Shown here piece after piece: positions 50,580 to 58,119 of a stretch of DNA of 63,768 nt. The stretch lies in the IMG/VR virus record IMGVR_UViG_3300036398_002458, positions 1 through 63,768 of that record. The stretch is one strand, 5' to 3'. How positions within the stretch are numbered: the first letter of the stretch is position 1; each line of letters opens with the position of its first letter. Under the pieces are notes generated by a model. That model made no database searches. It saw nothing but the letters and a program-made list of their open reading frames with translations, and was not told the DNA's origin. This DNA is from a virus. The translations under genes and the position numbers were made by a program.

Positions 50580-51473
50580 ATGACCCAGGTCATCTACAAG
50601 ATCATCAACCTCGTAAACGACAAGTTCTACGTCGGAAGCACTACGAATCAGAAAGTGCGGTTTCGCCAACACCGTAAGTTGCTGCGCGGGGGCCGTCACC
50701 ACTGCAAACATCTTCAAGCAGCCTGGAACAAGTACGGCGAAGAGAAGTTTGCTTTCCGGGTCATTGAAGAGGTCGCAAGTGTGGAGTCTTTACAGGGCGT
50801 GGAAGAACGCTATCTTGCAGAGCATGTCGGGAAGCCGTACTGCTACAACACCGGCCATTCGGCGGACGCGCCCTGGCGCAATGCGCCTGCCCACAAAACC
50901 CCTAACTTTGGCCGTCCTGTCGCCCCTGAGCAAAAAGCCCAAATCTCCAAGACCTTGAAGGAGTTCTACGCCGCCGACTACTTCAACCATCCCCGTGTGG
51001 GGAAGGCGCATACGGAGGAAACCAAGGAGAAGATTCGCCAAGCCAAACTGGCTAACCCACAGACACCATGGTTGGGCAGAGAGCGAAGCGACGAAACCAA
51101 GGCCAAGATCGGTGCAGCGCAGCGTGGCAAACCCAAGGCTCCGGGGCGAAAGGTGTCGGAAGAGGGGCGAGCCAAGATCCAGGCCAACATCGAGGCCGGG
51201 CGTAGCCACAAGCACTGGACGGGGCGTAAGCACACGGAAGAAGCCAGGGCAAAGATGTCCAAGGCGGTGTTTGTTATGCCTGACGGGCTGATGTTCCCAA
51301 GCCTGACCGCTGTGCTTGAGCGGTACCAGATCAAGATGCCGACGTTGCGCCGTGCATTGGCCTCCGGCAAACCCATTACCAAGGGAAAGTTGGCCGGATA
51401 CTCGTTCAAGTACGGCGGGGTAAATCCTCAGTTCACGCTCACGGACAAACTTCTTGCGTTTCCCAAGAAGTGA
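50580..51473 (+). CDS. GIY-YIG homing endonuclease with NUMOD3 repeats
   Basis: 297 residues from the ATG at 50580, preceded by GGAG. The N-terminal GIY-YIG nuclease reads VIYKIINLVNDKFYVGSTTN with the arginine helix FRQHRKLL and an E in VIEEV. Four NUMOD3 DNA-binding repeats follow (GKAHTEETKEKIRQA; GRERSDETKAKIGAA; GRKVSEEGRAKIQAN; GRKHTEEARAKMSKA). A C-terminal IENR/NUMOD-type module comes last (FPSLTAVLERYQIKMPTLRRAL). It is free-standing between the capsid gene and its neighbour, with its own promoter, so it looks like a mobile insertion. Confidence 0.85.
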   Translation: MTQVIYKIINLVNDKFYVGSTTNQKVRFRQHRKLLRGGRHHCKHLQAAWNKYGEEKFAFRVIEEVASVESLQGVEERYLAEHVGKPYCYNTGHSADAPWRNAPAHKTPNFGRPVAPEQKAQISKTLKEFYAADYFNHPRVGKAHTEETKEKIRQAKLANPQTPWLGRERSDETKAKIGAAQRGKPKAPGRKVSEEGRAKIQANIEAGRSHKHWTGRKHTEEARAKMSKAVFVMPDGLMFPSLTAVLERYQIKMPTLRRALASGKPITKGKLAGYSFKYGGVNPQFTLTDKLLAFPKK

Positions 51474-51567
51474 GGGTATAAACACACCAGTCCAAGATTT
51501 CCCACTGCTTGCTGACCGGCTTGGCGGACTGACCTCACAGACAGCAAGCGCAATTGAGGAGCCTTCA

Positions 51568-52209
51568 ATGGCACGCACTACCTTCTCCGGCCCAGTCAAA
51601 TCCGATAACGGTTTTGAGGGCAGTTTCATTGGTACGCTGACGATCACGTCGGGCGGCAACACCATCACCACAACCAATTCTGCAACCAGCGGCACTTATC
51701 AGCCTTTGGTTGTTTCAACGGCCATGACCGGCGCTGGCGCTGATGGCGGTCGTGCAAAGTTTGACATGACCACCAATGTGGCTTTGGGATCGTTTTCCAA
51801 TGCCCTGAAGGCGGAAGTCACTTACGGCGCGTCTGGTCGTACCACGGGCCTGGGCTCGGCATTTGTTGCTGAAATGACCTTGTCGGCTGGCACCTCCTCG
51901 GGAACCTATGCTCCTATTGAGATTGAACTCAATATGGGCACTGCGGGTTCTACGGGCACTTCTACGTCGCTCATTTATGCCTCCGTAAACGGCAACGCCG
52001 CTACCACATTTGACAGCAATGGCTTCATTATGACGCTTGCGGGCTTGACTGCTGGTGCTGCTGACGCGGTCGCCACCCCCGGCGCGACATTTGCCGCTAC
52101 GGCAACTGGCACCGCCTTGGGTGGTGCAAATCTGCGTGGTCTGAAGGTCAAGATTGGAACTTCAACTTTCTATCTTGCTGCGATTCCTTCTGCAACTTAC
52201 GAAGCATGA
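51568..52209 (+). CDS. Beta-rich virion protein
   Basis: 213 residues from the ATG at 51568 (TTGAGGAGCC precedes it). It is Ser/Thr/Gly/Ala-rich with very few charged residues: ARTTFSGPVKSDNGFEGSF, then many Thr-rich strands. It is likely a decoration or head-fibre protein. It is the first structural gene after the homing endonuclease, which presumably separates it from the capsid gene in this strain. Confidence 0.6.
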   Translation: MARTTFSGPVKSDNGFEGSFIGTLTITSGGNTITTTNSATSGTYQPLVVSTAMTGAGADGGRAKFDMTTNVALGSFSNALKAEVTYGASGRTTGLGSAFVAEMTLSAGTSSGTYAPIEIELNMGTAGSTGTSTSLIYASVNGNAATTFDSNGFIMTLAGLTAGAADAVATPGATFAATATGTALGGANLRGLKVKIGTSTFYLAAIPSATYEA

Positions 52210-52373
52210 GCCTAACCAAAGAGCAATTGTTGGAAACTCGTCAGCAAGCAGTTGCTAAACGACAGCAATTGTTTGAGATGATTCAACAGGCTAATGGCGC
52301 AATCGACATGATTGATCACTTGCTTCAACAATTAGATCAAACAGAATTGGAGCCGCAAGATGATGCAAACTGA
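52206..52373 (+). CDS. 55-residue coiled-coil protein
   Basis: Starts in an ATGA overlap with the upstream stop: MSLTKEQLLETRQQAVAKRQ, then a Gln-rich helix with QLFEMIQQANGAIDMIDHLL, ending DQTELEPQDDAN. It overlaps the next gene by 14 bp. Short helical proteins like this commonly precede small head genes. Function unknown. Confidence 0.65.
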   Translation: MSLTKEQLLETRQQAVAKRQQLFEMIQQANGAIDMIDHLLQQLDQTELEPQDDAN

Positions 52374-52641
52374 CGTTAAATCGGGCACAGCGGCGGCGGC
52401 AACCAGTACGGCTGTCACGTCGTTCCGTGCCCGTATCAAGGCGCTTGCGCTGACCTACACCTCGTCTGCCGGGAACATTGCGATCACGGACGGCAACGGT
52501 GGGGCCACGCTGTTCTCGTTTACACCGGCTGCTGCCGCAGGTTCGTTGTACATGCTATTCCCTGGCGAGGGCATCCTTGCTGAGACTGGCATTTACGTGA
52601 CCAACGGCACCGGCACCGCTGCGACGGTGTTCTATGGCTAA
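52360..52641 (+). CDS. Small beta-rich virion protein
   Basis: 93 residues. TSFRARIKALALTYTSSAGN, then ITDGNGGATLFSFTP and GEGILAETGIYVTNG form a regular beta pattern. GGAG lies 8 bp before the ATG. Probably a head-tail or decoration subunit; no family name is assigned. Confidence 0.6.
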   Translation: MMQTDVKSGTAAAATSTAVTSFRARIKALALTYTSSAGNIAITDGNGGATLFSFTPAAAAGSLYMLFPGEGILAETGIYVTNGTGTAATVFYG

Positions 52642-52888
52642 GAGCCCAGCATGGCAGCGCAAGGAAGGCAAAGCGGAGAGTGGCGGATTGAACGCCAAAG
52701 GCCGCGCCTCCTACAACCGCGCCAATCCTGGGAAGCCGGGTCTGAAAGCCCCTCAACCGGAGGGCGGACCTCGGCGCGACTCCTTCTGTGCTCGGATGAA
52801 GGGCATGAAGAAGAAGTTGACAAGCGCCAAGACCGCCAATGACCCGAACAGCCGGATCAACAAGTCCTTGAGGGCGTGGAACTGCTGA
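52634..52888 (+). CDS. Basic virion-associated protein, DUF6321-like
   Basis: 84 residues. SPAWQRKEGKAESGGLNAKG, then SYNRANPGKPGLKAPQPEGG and FCARMKGMKKKLTS are a highly conserved set in environmental phages, as I recall under DUF6321. It is strongly basic, so DNA or nucleoprotein binding inside the head is plausible. It overlaps the upstream gene by 8 bp. Confidence 0.65.
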   Translation: MAKSPAWQRKEGKAESGGLNAKGRASYNRANPGKPGLKAPQPEGGPRRDSFCARMKGMKKKLTSAKTANDPNSRINKSLRAWNC

Positions 52889-52889
52889 C

Positions 52890-53225
52890 ATGCCAAGCAC
52901 AAGCGGTAAGCAGCACAGGTTCATGGCGGCGGTGGCGTCAAACCCCAAGTTCGCCAAGAAGGTAGGTGTCCCTACGTCCGTAGGGGAAGAGTTCATCCAG
53001 GCCGACAAAGGCCGCAAATTTTCAAGCAAGGAGTCCGACATGAAGGGCATGAAGACAAAGAAGATGATGGGTGGTGGCTACGCCAAGGGCGGTATGGCTC
53101 CCTCCAAGATGGGCGCCGTGAAGACCGCTGCCCCCAGCCGTGACGGCGTTGCTGTCAAGGGCAAGACCAAGGGCACCATGGTCAAGATGGCCAAGGGCGG
53201 CAAGATGATGGGCGGGAAGTGCTGA
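52890..53225 (+). CDS. Lys/Gly-rich basic protein
   Basis: 111 residues. The first half (STSGKQHRFMAAVASNPKFAK, then VGEEFIQADKGRKF) is a conserved block. The second half is Lys/Gly/Met-rich with YAKGGMAP and MAKGGKMMGG. It probably packages with DNA or occupies the portal region. The AKGG motif recurs in several late proteins here. Confidence 0.6.
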   Translation: MPSTSGKQHRFMAAVASNPKFAKKVGVPTSVGEEFIQADKGRKFSSKESDMKGMKTKKMMGGGYAKGGMAPSKMGAVKTAAPSRDGVAVKGKTKGTMVKMAKGGKMMGGKC

Positions 53226-53226
53226 C

Positions 53227-53514
53227 ATGATGCCCAGTCGCGGGATGGGGGCCATGCTCCCATCCAAGATGCCCAAGGGTGAGCGCAAGACTCGGCGTGA
53301 TGACACGGATTTCGCGGAGTACGCCGAAGGCGGCGAGGTGAAGTCCAAGGTCAACGAGGCCGGGAACTACACCAAGCCCGGTATGCGCAAGTCTCTCTTT
53401 GAGAAGATCAAGGGGCAGGCTACGCAGGGCACTGCGGCAGGGCAGTGGAGCGCGAGAAAAGCGCAGTTGCTTGCCAAGCAGTACAAGGCCAAGGGCGGCG
53501 GGTACCGTGACTAA
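53227..53514 (+). CDS. Basic protein with AEGG motif
   Basis: 95 residues. The core RRDDTDFAEYAEGGEVKSKVNEAGNY... and the end KAQLLAKQYKAKGGGYRD are conserved features in phage genomes of this type (read in parts). It starts 1 bp after the upstream stop. The C-terminal basic half resembles DNA-condensing peptides. Function unknown. Confidence 0.6.
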   Translation: MMPSRGMGAMLPSKMPKGERKTRRDDTDFAEYAEGGEVKSKVNEAGNYTKPGMRKSLFEKIKGQATQGTAAGQWSARKAQLLAKQYKAKGGGYRD

Positions 53515-53743
53515 GAAGCCGCAGCAGTCGTTGAAGGACTGGACTGCCCAGAAGTGGAGGACAAAAAGTGGTAAACGATCTTCTGACACGGGTGAAAGAT
53601 ATCTTCCAGAGGCTGCGATCAAAAGTCTTTCCCCCCAAGAGTACGCCGCCTCAACCCGAGCAAAACGAGCAGGCAAAGCCTCCGGCAAGCAGTTCGTAGC
53701 GCAACCCAAGGCCATCGCTAAGAAGACCGCGAGATTCAGATGA
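53507..53743 (+). CDS. Basic protein, DUF5872-like
   Basis: 78 residues from a GTG at 53507, overlapping the upstream stop. TKKPQQSLKDWTAQKWRTKS, then GERYLPEAAIKSLSPQEYAA and a basic tail PKAIAKKTARFR. The ERYLPEAAIKxLSPxEYAA block recalls DUF5872, a tentative name. The ATG-initiated alternative frames lie inside the previous gene and lack a ribosome site. Confidence 0.6.
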   Translation: MTKKPQQSLKDWTAQKWRTKSGKRSSDTGERYLPEAAIKSLSPQEYAASTRAKRAGKASGKQFVAQPKAIAKKTARFR

Positions 53744-54672
53744 CCACTTCCGGTACCGCATCGTTCAACCTCGATCTGACGGAGATCGTGGAGGAAGCCT
53801 TCGAGCGTTGCGGGGCTGAATTGCGCACGGGCTATGACCTGCGCACGGCGCGGCGTAGTCTGAACCTCATGTTTGCCGACTGGGCCAACCGGGGCGTGAA
53901 CATGTGGACGTTCGAGCAAGGGACGATCCAACTGGTGCAGGGTCAGAACACCTACGCCCTGCCGGACGACACGGTGGACCTGCTTGAGCACGTCATCCGC
54001 ACGGGGGCCAACAGCAGCACCAATCAGGCAGACCTGACCATTACCCGGATCAGCGTATCCACGTACGCCACGATCCCGAACAAACTGCAACAGGCCCGTC
54101 CCATTCAAGTGTGGATCCAACGGCTGAACGCGCAGACTTCGCCCACTGGGTATACGCTGCCCGCGCTCATCACTGCCTCAGCCACCACGATTACGCTGAG
54201 TTCGACCATTGGCCTTCCGGCCAACGGCTTTATCCTGCTCGACAGCGAACTGATCTATTACGGCTACATCAGCGGCAACACGCTCTACAACTGCGCCCGT
54301 GGGCAGCAGAACACGACGGCGGCGTCGCACCCCCAGGGAACTGCGGTCTACATCAAGCAGGTCCCGGCGGTCACGGTGTGGCCCACCCCGGACAATACGC
54401 AGACGTATACCTTTGTGTACTGGCGCCTGCGCCGTACGCAGGACGCCGGAGATGGCGTCAATGTCATGGATGTCCCGTTCCGGTTCATCCCGTGCATGGT
54501 GGCAGGCTTGGCCTACTACATGAGCATGAAGATTCCCAAGGCTCTGGAGCGTATGGACACGCTCAAGGCGCAGTACGAAGAGGCTTGGCAGTTGGCCGCA
54601 GACGAAGACCGCGAGAAGGCAGCGATTCGGTTTGTGCCACGGCAGATGTTTATTGGCGGGGGGTATACCTAA
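53740..54672 (+). CDS. Head-tail adaptor / tail accessory protein (P22 gp4-like)
   Basis: 310 residues. The N-terminal helical domain (FNLDLTEIVEEAFERCGAEL, RRSLNLMFADWANRGVNMWT) is typical of the phage adaptor family to which P22 gp4 and related accessory proteins belong. A beta insertion (SATTITLSSTIGLPANGFIL) and the C-terminal helix KALERMDTLKAQYEEAWQLA follow. It probably docks under the portal ring. ATGA overlap with the gene before. Confidence 0.7.
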   Translation: MTTSGTASFNLDLTEIVEEAFERCGAELRTGYDLRTARRSLNLMFADWANRGVNMWTFEQGTIQLVQGQNTYALPDDTVDLLEHVIRTGANSSTNQADLTITRISVSTYATIPNKLQQARPIQVWIQRLNAQTSPTGYTLPALITASATTITLSSTIGLPANGFILLDSELIYYGYISGNTLYNCARGQQNTTAASHPQGTAVYIKQVPAVTVWPTPDNTQTYTFVYWRLRRTQDAGDGVNVMDVPFRFIPCMVAGLAYYMSMKIPKALERMDTLKAQYEEAWQLAADEDREKAAIRFVPRQMFIGGGYT

Positions 54673-55089
54673 ATGGGTAACCGGTTCGCCTCTGGCAAAT
54701 ACAGCATCGCCATGTGCGATCGCTGTGGGCAGCAGTTCAAACTCAAGGTACTGCGCAAAGAGATCATCAAGACCAAAATCTACGATCTCTTGGTTTGCCA
54801 GGAGTGCTGGGATCCCGACCATCCGCAGTTGCTGCTTGGCATGTACCCGGTGGACGACCCCCAGGCTGTGCGCAACCCCCGCAAGGACAATACGTACATC
54901 ACGGCGGGCGTCAACGGTTTGGAGTTGGATCCCAACTCGACGTTTGCGGGTTTCCCAACCGGCGGCTCTCGGGATATTCAGTGGGGTTGGAATCCGGTTG
55001 GCGGAGCACGTGCAAATGAAGCAGGGCTGACGCCAAATTACTTGGTGGCAACCACCTCTGTTGGTACAGTAACCATCCAAACGACGTAA
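54673..55089 (+). CDS. Zinc-ribbon virion protein
   Basis: 138 residues, starting right after the adaptor stop. CDRCGQQF at 15-22 and CQECWDPDHPQ at about 42-52 form a four-cysteine zinc ribbon, with LKVLRKEIIKTKIYDLL between them. The C-terminus is Gly/Thr-rich and beta-like. The CQECWDPDHPQ signature is frequent in phage late proteins next to adaptors. A structural role is inferred. Confidence 0.65.
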   Translation: MGNRFASGKYSIAMCDRCGQQFKLKVLRKEIIKTKIYDLLVCQECWDPDHPQLLLGMYPVDDPQAVRNPRKDNTYITAGVNGLELDPNSTFAGFPTGGSRDIQWGWNPVGGARANEAGLTPNYLVATTSVGTVTIQTT

Positions 55090-55099
55090 GGAGTCGATC

Positions 55100-55306
55100 A
55101 TGGACAAGAAAGATCTGGCACAGGACAAGAAGACGGCGGCTTCCGCAGTGCACAAGCACGAGAAGGCCATGCACCCGGGCAAGCCCATGACCAAACTTGC
55201 CAAGGGCGGCAAGACCAACCTCCAGATGAGGCAGTTGGGCCGTGGGCTGGCAAAGGTTGCCAACCAGAAGAAGTCGGTGCGCAAGGTGCCGAAGTCGGGG
55301 ATCTGA
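55100..55306 (+). CDS. Small basic late protein
   Basis: 68 residues, nearly one quarter lysine: DKKDLAQDKKTAASAVHKHE, then MTKLAKGGKTNLQMRQLGRG. It has the shared LAKGG motif. GGAG precedes the ATG. Likely virion-associated and nucleic-acid-binding. Confidence 0.6.
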   Translation: MDKKDLAQDKKTAASAVHKHEKAMHPGKPMTKLAKGGKTNLQMRQLGRGLAKVANQKKSVRKVPKSGI

Positions 55307-55308
55307 TC

Positions 55309-55569
55309 ATGGCAAAGTTCAGCAAAAAGGTTATGGGCAAAGAGGTTGGCGAAGCCGCCGTCTATGCCGAGCCCCACACCATGAAGGGGGGCAAGGTTGC
55401 TCTTGGCAACGGCACCCAGGCGGAGCCCACGCGGGCTAACCGCGTGAACATGTCCGTGGGCAACATCGACCGCGACGGGTATGACCCCGCTCCCAAGACC
55501 TCGGGTATCAAGATTCGTGGGACTGGCTGCGCAACCAAGGGCACGATGGCGCGAGGCCCGATGGCCTGA
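55309..55569 (+). CDS. Small basic late protein
   Basis: 86 residues: AKFSKKVMGKEVGEAAVYAE, KGGKVALGNGTQ and a C-terminal GIKIRGTGCATKGTMARGPM. The last block recurs at the C-terminus of small proteins in related phages. It starts 2 bp after the upstream stop. Function unknown. Confidence 0.6.
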   Translation: MAKFSKKVMGKEVGEAAVYAEPHTMKGGKVALGNGTQAEPTRANRVNMSVGNIDRDGYDPAPKTSGIKIRGTGCATKGTMARGPMA

Positions 55570-55582
55570 GCGTGAGGCGTAG

Positions 55583-56248
55583 ATGAACTACACCGAGTTG
55601 AAGACCAACATCGCAGACATCTGCGAGAACACGTTCACTGAGGACGAGTACGCGCTGTTTACCAAGCAGGCTGAGCAGCGCATCTACAACACGGTCCAAC
55701 TCGCCAATCTGCGCAAGAACGTCACCGGTACGCTGACTTTGGGCAACAAGTATCTTGAGTGCCCGTCAGATTTCCTGTCGGTGTACTCTCTGGCCATCGT
55801 CAAGGCCAACGGAGAGTATGAGTACCTGTTGAACAAGGATGTGAACTTCATCCGGCAGGCGTACCCGAATCCGGCTACCACGGGAGTGCCCAAGCACTAC
55901 GCCATCTTTGGCCCTCGGTCAGACAATGTGAACGAGTTGGCATTCATTTTGGGTCCGACCCCCAACGCGGCGCTGACGGCAGAACTTCACTATTACTACT
56001 ACCCGGTGTCGATGGCTGACACAGTGCTGAACCCGACCGGCACCACGTGGTTGGGTGACAACTTCGACTCCGCCCTGCTGAATGCGGCTCTGGTGGAAGC
56101 CATCCGGTTCATGAAGGGCGAGCCCGACATGGTGCAGTTTTATGAGCGCATGTACATGCAGTCTATTGCTCTGCTCAAGAACCTGGGCGATGGCAAGCAG
56201 CGCATGGATGCGTACCGCGACGGCCAACTGCGCATTGAGGTCAACTGA
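55583..56248 (+). CDS. Tail tubular/adaptor-like protein
   Basis: 221 residues. MNYTELKTNIADICENTFTE, then ALFTKQAEQRIYNTVQLANL at the N-terminus, a beta-rich centre, and a C-terminal helix with EAIRFMKGEPDMVQFYERMY. The layout matches the T7 gp11-type tail tube/adaptor superfamily. It is probably the second ring beneath the portal. It overlaps the next gene by 1 bp. Confidence 0.65.
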   Translation: MNYTELKTNIADICENTFTEDEYALFTKQAEQRIYNTVQLANLRKNVTGTLTLGNKYLECPSDFLSVYSLAIVKANGEYEYLLNKDVNFIRQAYPNPATTGVPKHYAIFGPRSDNVNELAFILGPTPNAALTAELHYYYYPVSMADTVLNPTGTTWLGDNFDSALLNAALVEAIRFMKGEPDMVQFYERMYMQSIALLKNLGDGKQRMDAYRDGQLRIEVN

Positions 56249-56670
56249 TGACTTCGATCGTCCAAACGCAGACCACCTCCTTCAAGAAGGAGTTGTACCA
56301 GGGCATCCACGATCTCACGACGGATGTCCTGAAGATTGCGCTGTACACAGCCAATGCGGACCTCAACGAAGACACCACCGTTTACACCACGACGGCAGAG
56401 ATCATAGGGACTGGGTATGTGTTAGGGGGCAAGACGCTGACCGGCACAACCATCAGCAGTTCCGGGTACACGGCCTTCGTGGACTTCGACAATGTGGAGT
56501 GGAACCCCGGCGTGTTTACCGCACGGTGTGCTCTGATCTACAACTCCAGTAAAGCCAACCGTTCCATCGCCGTGCTGGACTTCGGGTCAGACAAGACCTC
56601 GACGGCCACCTTCACCATCGTTATGCCGATCAATGACGCCAACAGTGCGCTGATCCGGTCTTCCAATTAA
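56248..56670 (+). CDS. Virion structural protein, unknown role
   Basis: 140 residues, beta-rich: FKKELYQGIHDLTTDVLKIA, then LYTANADLNEDTTVYTTTAE and GYTAFVDFDNVEWNPGVF. Proteins with this start are common before fibre genes in environmental podoviruses. A tail-tip or fibre-joining protein is possible. Confidence 0.6.
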   Translation: MTSIVQTQTTSFKKELYQGIHDLTTDVLKIALYTANADLNEDTTVYTTTAEIIGTGYVLGGKTLTGTTISSSGYTAFVDFDNVEWNPGVFTARCALIYNSSKANRSIAVLDFGSDKTSTATFTIVMPINDANSALIRSSN

Positions 56671-56679
56671 GGAGTCACC

Positions 56680-57252
56680 ATGTCCAACGAACGCGCTGTC
56701 GCCTCGGATTTCATCGGGAGCGGGCTGATTGCCGGAGCGCAGGGTCAAGAGCAAGCCCTTGCTGTGGGCCGCTACAAACTGGAGTGCCGTGACAAGGATG
56801 GCAACATCAAGTGGGTTGTTGAGGAAGACAACCTCGTGGTCAACGTCGGCCTTCAGTACATGGCCGGTACTGCGCTGACCTCCACCGCACAGATCACGAC
56901 TTGGTTCTTGGGCTTGATCACTGGCCCCGGCGTGACCACGAGCGCAACCGACACGATTGCCTCTAAGGGCTGGACTGAGTTCACGGGCTACAGCAACTCG
57001 ACCCGCGTGGCTCCGACGCTCACGGCTGCGACCAATGCCAACCCCTCGGTGGTGACCAACTCGGGCACCCCGGCCAACTTCAATATCAATACCTCTGGCA
57101 CGGTGGGCGGTGCGTTTCTAGTCTCCGACAGCACCAAGGGCGGCACGACTGGCACGCTGTTCTCAGAGAAAGCCTTCTCTGCTCCTGGGGATCGCACGGT
57201 GGTCAGCGGGGACATCATCGCAGTGACGTACACCTTCAGCCTCGCCGGTTGA
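56680..57252 (+). CDS. Tail-associated protein
   Basis: 190 residues. RYKLECRDKDGNIKWVVEED, then NLVVNVGLQYMAGTALTSTA and many Thr-rich strands follow. The KWVVEEDNLVVNVG block is a recurrent feature of phage tail proteins with an Ig-like look. AGGAG precedes the ATG. Probably part of the fibre base. Confidence 0.6.
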   Translation: MSNERAVASDFIGSGLIAGAQGQEQALAVGRYKLECRDKDGNIKWVVEEDNLVVNVGLQYMAGTALTSTAQITTWFLGLITGPGVTTSATDTIASKGWTEFTGYSNSTRVAPTLTAATNANPSVVTNSGTPANFNINTSGTVGGAFLVSDSTKGGTTGTLFSEKAFSAPGDRTVVSGDIIAVTYTFSLAG

Positions 57253-57261
57253 GGATGAGTT

Positions 57262-58110
57262 GTGGCAGAAGGCGGATGGGGTTCCGGCACCTGGGGTCAG
57301 GCCGGTTGGGGTGACTCTGTTTATGACCGGGCTGTCGATGAGTCGGCTACCGGTGCGGATACCGTCGCCTCCGCTGTTACCTTCGCCTCTTCCGTTACTG
57401 AATCTGCCACCGGCACGGATGACGTTTCTGCGCTCGCCACGTTTGGCGCGGTCATCACAGAGGTCGCTGAGGGGCAAGATACCGTTTCCGCTGCGGTCAC
57501 CTTCGGAGCCGCTGTCACTGAGTCCGCTACTGGTACGGATGCGATCAGCGCCGCACAGACTTTTGGGACAGCGGTTACAGAAAGCGCAAGCGGATCAGAT
57601 GCGGTCAGCGCAGCGCAGACGTTCAATGGACAGGTAACAGAAACTGCCACGGGCACGGATGCTATTGACTCAGCGTTCTTGTTCAACGCCTTTGTTGATG
57701 AGACTGCTACCGGCACAGACGCATTTTTGGCCAACGCCACGCTTGGGGCTTCGGTCTCTGAAACGGCAAGCGGGGCAGACGCAGTTTCTTCCGGGATTAC
57801 TTTCGGTGCTGCGGTTACGGAGACAGCCACCGGAACAGATGCTACGAGCGCAGAGGCTCGGTTCTTTGCCCAGATTCAAGAACTTGCCACCGCCACGGAC
57901 AACATCCCTGGCGGAAAACTCTGGGAACTCATCGACGATGTGCAGAACGCCAACTGGGGCAACATCGGAAATACGCAGTCGGCAGGGTGGGTTAATGTGA
58001 GTGACACCCAGACTGCTAATTGGCAGAATATCGGCAACACCCAGTCGCCTTCTTGGGGTAGTGTGAATACCAACCAGACCCCGACTTGGACGACCATCGA
58101 CACGCAATAG
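57262..58110 (+). CDS. Tandem-repeat fibre protein
   Basis: 282 residues, GTG start. After GGWGSGTWGQAGWGDSV come about nine and a half copies of a 20-residue repeat with consensus TESATGTDAVSAAVTFGAAV (57340-57890). Then come five copies of an 11-residue repeat built on W-x-N-I-G-N-T-Q (57945-58105). The codons of the 20-residue copies differ, so the array is old or under diversification. It likely forms an extended fibre shaft or adhesin. Confidence 0.65.
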   Translation: MAEGGWGSGTWGQAGWGDSVYDRAVDESATGADTVASAVTFASSVTESATGTDDVSALATFGAVITEVAEGQDTVSAAVTFGAAVTESATGTDAISAAQTFGTAVTESASGSDAVSAAQTFNGQVTETATGTDAIDSAFLFNAFVDETATGTDAFLANATLGASVSETASGADAVSSGITFGAAVTETATGTDATSAEARFFAQIQELATATDNIPGGKLWELIDDVQNANWGNIGNTQSAGWVNVSDTQTANWQNIGNTQSPSWGSVNTNQTPTWTTIDTQ

Positions 58111-58119
58111 GAGCATTAG

